Of a stretch of DNA of 7,396 nt, positions 5,343-7,396 are shown piece after piece. The position numbers were made by a program, and so were the translations under genes. Every line of letters starts with the position of its first letter. The first letter of the stretch is position 1. The notes under the pieces are model-generated. The model did not search any database. It saw nothing but the letters and a program-made list of their open reading frames with translations, and had not been told where the DNA came from. The stretch is taken from NCBI GenBank assembly GCA_003520425.1, contig DOUU01000143.1:22134-29529 (forward strand), in the 5' to 3' direction. The stretch comes from Deltaproteobacteria bacterium (lineage in GTDB: Bacteria; Myxococcota_A; UBA9160).

Positions 5343-5510
5343 ATGGCCGTGCGCTGCGTCGTCGTTCGTGGTCTGGTCAAGGAGGTCGAGGAGGAGATCA
5401 ACAAATTCCTCTCCTCCCATGCCGTGCGGATTCTCCACATGACGCAGAGCGAGACAGGGAATCATATCAGTATCACCCTGATCGTCGACGAGCCGGAGCC
5501 GCTCACCTAG
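5343..5510 (+). CDS. 55-residue protein, Cse60-like small protein family (tentative)
   Basis: Short gene with ATG at 5343, 3 bp after the stop of the preceding gene, and a strong GGGGAGGG-type binding site overlapping the end of that gene (about 5328-5335), pointing to translational coupling. The product reads VVVRGLVKEVEEEINKFLSS, then VRILHMTQSETG and HISITLIVDEP: a beta-alpha-beta-beta pattern with a helix ending INKFLSS and a strand with a QS pair. That resembles, from memory, small proteins of the sporulation Cse60 family and other 55-65 residue proteins found outside spore formers. There are no obvious catalytic residues. It is probably a cytoplasmic binding or regulatory protein; the partner is unknown. 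The gene is real on spacing, binding site and sensible composition; the family name is uncertain. Confidence 0.72.
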   Translation: MAVRCVVVRGLVKEVEEEINKFLSSHAVRILHMTQSETGNHISITLIVDEPEPLT

Positions 5511-5521
5511 CCGAAGTCGAG

Positions 5522-5551
5522 TTGACCATCGCGTTCACGCGCCCTTACACT
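5522..5551 (+). promoter_or_regulatory. Probable promoter for the SCP2-like gene and uvrA
   Basis: TTGACC (5522-5527, five of six consensus bases) and TACACT (5546-5551, four of six) are separated by 18 bases, in the 73-bp gap after the 55-residue gene. The expected start near 5558 would leave a leader of about 26 bases before ATG 5584. If real, the SCP2-like gene and uvrA form their own unit. I saw no LexA-type (SOS) operator in this gap, but LexA boxes differ between lineages. Confidence 0.5.
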
Positions 5552-5583
5552 GGCCTTGAGCTGCAGACGGCGAGGGCGGTGAG

Positions 5584-5925
5584 ATGAGCGCGGTCCCGAC
5601 GGCCTCGATCGAAGCGGCCGCGGAGTGGTTGCGCAAGCACTTCGCGCCTGAAGCCGCCCGCGGTATCCGGGCGACCTACCAGTTGGATCTCGCCGGTGCA
5701 GGGGGCGGCCTGCTTCGCCTCGAGATCGACGACGGCGTGCTCCTGATCGCACGGGGCCGGGTGGAGGGGCCTCAAGTGGTTCTGCGCGCCCCGGCGGCGC
5801 TTTGGTCCGCGGTGCTGGGTGGTCGCGAGAACGCCGAGCTCCTCTACATGGCCGGGCGCATTCAGATCGAGGGCGATCTCGGTCTCGCGGCGAAGCTTCG
5901 CTCTTTCTTCGGGCGCCGCACGTAG
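5584..5925 (+). CDS. SCP2-like sterol/lipid-carrier domain protein, 113 aa
   Basis: Single-domain protein resembling the SCP2 (sterol carrier protein 2) fold, which binds lipids or acyl chains in a hydrophobic tunnel. Visible landmarks are IEAAAEWLRKHFAPEAARGI at residues 9-28 (first helix), ATYQLDLAG (first strand), a GGGLLRLEIDDGVLLIARG strand pair, PQVVLRAPAALWSAVLGG (the 'P.v.l......f..l..G' signature), then AELLYMAGRIQIEGDLGLAAKLRSFF, the classic SCP2 ending. No catalytic residues are expected. Length is normal for the stand-alone domain, and with no signal peptide it acts in the cytoplasm. A purine-rich GGCGGTGAG lies directly before the ATG. In bacteria such domains occur in lipid or ubiquinone metabolism (UbiJ/UbiT types). 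Nothing in the neighbourhood, which leads into uvrA, says which ligand applies. Confidence 0.85.
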   Translation: MSAVPTASIEAAAEWLRKHFAPEAARGIRATYQLDLAGAGGGLLRLEIDDGVLLIARGRVEGPQVVLRAPAALWSAVLGGRENAELLYMAGRIQIEGDLGLAAKLRSFFGRRT

Positions 5926-5960
5926 TGGAGGATGCACCGCGCCTCCCCGAGCGGCGAGCC

Positions 5961-7396
5961 ATGTTCCAATCCGAAATCCGCATCGAGGGAGCGCGCTCTC
6001 ACAACCTGAAGGGCGTGAGCTGCTGCATCCCCCTTCGAGGCCTCACCGTCGTGACGGGCGTGTCGGGCTCCGGCAAGTCCACGCTCGCCTTCGACACGCT
6101 CTACGCCGAAGGGCAGCGGCGCTACGTCGCCTCCCTCTCCACCTATGCCCGCCAGTTTCTCGAACGACTCCCGCGGCCCGAGGTCGACTTCATCTCGCAC
6201 CTGCCGCCGGCGATTTCGATCGAGCAGCGGAACCGCGTGACGAATGCCCGCTCGACCGTTGGCAGTGCGACGGAGATCCTCGACCATTTGCGGCTGCTCT
6301 ACGCAAAAATCGGACGCACAGTCTGCCCGACCTGCCACCGATCTGCGACTCCCGGCACGGTGGAAGCCGTGGTGGAACGCATCCTCGAGCGCTGGGAAGG
6401 CAAGCGGGCATCGGTCGCTGCGCCGCTCCCCGAACGCCGGGGCGAAAGCGCGCGGGCGCTGCACGAGCGTCTGCTTCGGGAGGGCTACACCCGCCTGCTC
6501 GACGCGGAGGGTCGGGTCCTTGACCTCGCCGAAGTCTCACCGCGCGAGGTCGCAAGGCTTCGACGCGAGGTGCTCTCCTTGGTCGACCGTCTGGCGCTCA
6601 CAGGCGACGCCGCGCGCACGCGCCTTGCGGAGGCCGTGACCGTCGCTTTCCAGCGCGGAGCCGGCCGTCTCATGCTGGCCGTCGAGGGCGGTGAGCGCGT
6701 GAGCTTCCGCGAGGGCCTCTCCTGTGAGAGCTGCGGGCGGATCTTCCCGCTGCCCGTACCCGCTCTCTTCTCCTTCGGGAGCCCCCTTGGCGCATGCGAG
6801 GCGTGTCAGGGATTCGGACGCATTCCCGGGATTGACTGGGAGCGCGTGATTCCCGATGCCACGCGAACGCTCGCACAGGGTCCGATCGTGCCTTTTACCA
6901 CCGCGGGCGGGAAACCTTGCCAGCGCGATCTGCTCCGGGCCTGCCGGCGGATCGGGATTCCAACGGACAAGCCCTTTTCCGCACTCGACGAGGCGCAGCG
7001 CCGCATCGTGCGGGAAGGCGACGGGGGCGACTGGTACGGGGTCAAGGGATTCTTCGAGTGGCTCGAAGGCCGCCGCTACAAGGTACAAGCCCGGGTTCTG
7101 CTCGCCCGCTACCGCCGCTATGACCCGTGCCTTGCCTGCGGCGGGCTGCGCCTTAAGCCCGACGCCCTGAGCGTGGTGGTGGGGGGCGAGCATATCGGCG
7201 CCGTCTCCGCCAAGACCATCCAAGAGCTGCATGACTGGCTCGGCGCATTTGTGCTCTCCGAAGCCGAGTCCGCGCGGGGGGGGCGGCTGCTCGAGGCCCT
7301 GCGCGCGCGCGTCGCCACGGCGCTCAGAGTGGGACTGGGATACCTCTCGCTCGATCGCCAGACGCGCACGCTCTCGGGCGGCGAGGCGCAGCGCAT
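5961..7396 (+). CDS. uvrA: UvrA, excinuclease ABC subunit A (5' part, cut by window edge)
   Basis: DNA-damage recognition ATPase of nucleotide excision repair; UvrA dimers scan DNA and load UvrB. The 478 visible residues cover the first ATPase half and its inserts: Walker A GVSGSGKST (33-41), the YARQFLERL segment with Gln65, ISIEQRN and ARSTVGSATE of the signature region, a CPTC pair (122, 125), the UvrB-binding insert at about 130-250, a zinc module with Cys255/258 and Cys279/282 (CESC, CEAC) around LFSFGSPLGAC, a second CxxC at 390/393, and the ABC signature LSGGEAQR (471-478) where the window ends. No frameshift or stop interrupts it. ATG 5961 matches the usual N-terminus (IRIEGARSHNLKGV). 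An in-frame GTG at 5925 overlapping the previous stop is possible but lacks a binding site. The 35-bp gap to the SCP2-like gene suggests co-transcription. The second ATPase half lies outside the window. Confidence 0.97.
   Translation, partial: MFQSEIRIEGARSHNLKGVSCCIPLRGLTVVTGVSGSGKSTLAFDTLYAEGQRRYVASLSTYARQFLERLPRPEVDFISHLPPAISIEQRNRVTNARSTVGSATEILDHLRLLYAKIGRTVCPTCHRSATPGTVEAVVERILERWEGKRASVAAPLPERRGESARALHERLLREGYTRLLDAEGRVLDLAEVSPREVARLRREVLSLVDRLALTGDAARTRLAEAVTVAFQRGAGRLMLAVEGGERVSFREGLSCESCGRIFPLPVPALFSFGSPLGACEACQGFGRIPGIDWERVIPDATRTLAQGPIVPFTTAGGKPCQRDLLRACRRIGIPTDKPFSALDEAQRRIVREGDGGDWYGVKGFFEWLEGRRYKVQARVLLARYRRYDPCLACGGLRLKPDALSVVVGGEHIGAVSAKTIQELHDWLGAFVLSEAESARGGRLLEALRARVATALRVGLGYLSLDRQTRTLSGGEAQR

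Noticed and set aside
5932..5961. ATG at 5932 as an alternative uvrA start
   Set aside because: It is out of frame with uvrA and soon reaches a stop. The in-frame alternative is GTG 5925, which has no binding site.

Overview
The window looks like chromosomal DNA from a GC-rich Gram-negative bacterium. A PEP-CTERM surface protein and a fragment of a YadA-type head-repeat protein point to an outer membrane. The housekeeping half, with small SCP2-like and helical proteins beside moeB and uvrA, suggests a deltaproteobacterium-like lineage (Desulfobacterota, Myxococcota, Binatota or relatives). That placement is inference from gene style only.

Two divergent tRNA genes at about 3.0-3.3 kb split the window. 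To the left (1-3018) coding density is low and the content is accessory: an apparently intact PEP-CTERM protein (675-1424), a membrane-anchored DUF4124-like protein whose best start is a rare ATA codon (1786-2355), the C-terminal remnant of a YadA-like 15-residue-repeat protein on the minus strand (2516-2770), and, joined to it almost base to base, the C-terminal remnant of a tyrosine recombinase on the plus strand (from 2765) whose catalytic Tyr codon reads Cys. This remnant sits beside the 3' end of tRNA-Ala(GGC). A decayed integrative element at a tRNA attachment site is the natural reading. No duplicated tRNA end (att repeat) is visible in the window.

The boundary is well resolved: tRNA-Ala(GGC) on the minus strand with a perfect -35 box and a strong intrinsic terminator, and tRNA-Leu(CAA) on the plus strand about 100 bp away.

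To the right (3378-7396) the DNA is dense and all genes read left to right: a small secreted protein with its own terminator; a MoeB-type E1-like adenylyltransferase fused to a rhodanese domain; a short helical protein of unknown function; a 55-residue protein resembling the Cse60 family; an SCP2-like lipid-binding protein with a probable promoter in front; and the first 478 codons of uvrA, cut by the window edge. Spacing suggests one unit for moeB to the 55-residue gene (gaps of 60 and 3 bp) and a second, or an internal start, for the SCP2 gene and uvrA (gap 35 bp). These join sulfur-carrier activation (molybdopterin, thiamine or related thiolation), lipid handling and nucleotide excision repair. 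Nothing in the sequence shows a shared pathway.

I found no clear new defence or mobile system. The most unusual items are the ATA start overlapping a leader ORF, the recombinase/surface-protein junction with the Tyr-to-Cys change, and the 55-residue gene inside the moeB-uvrA cluster.
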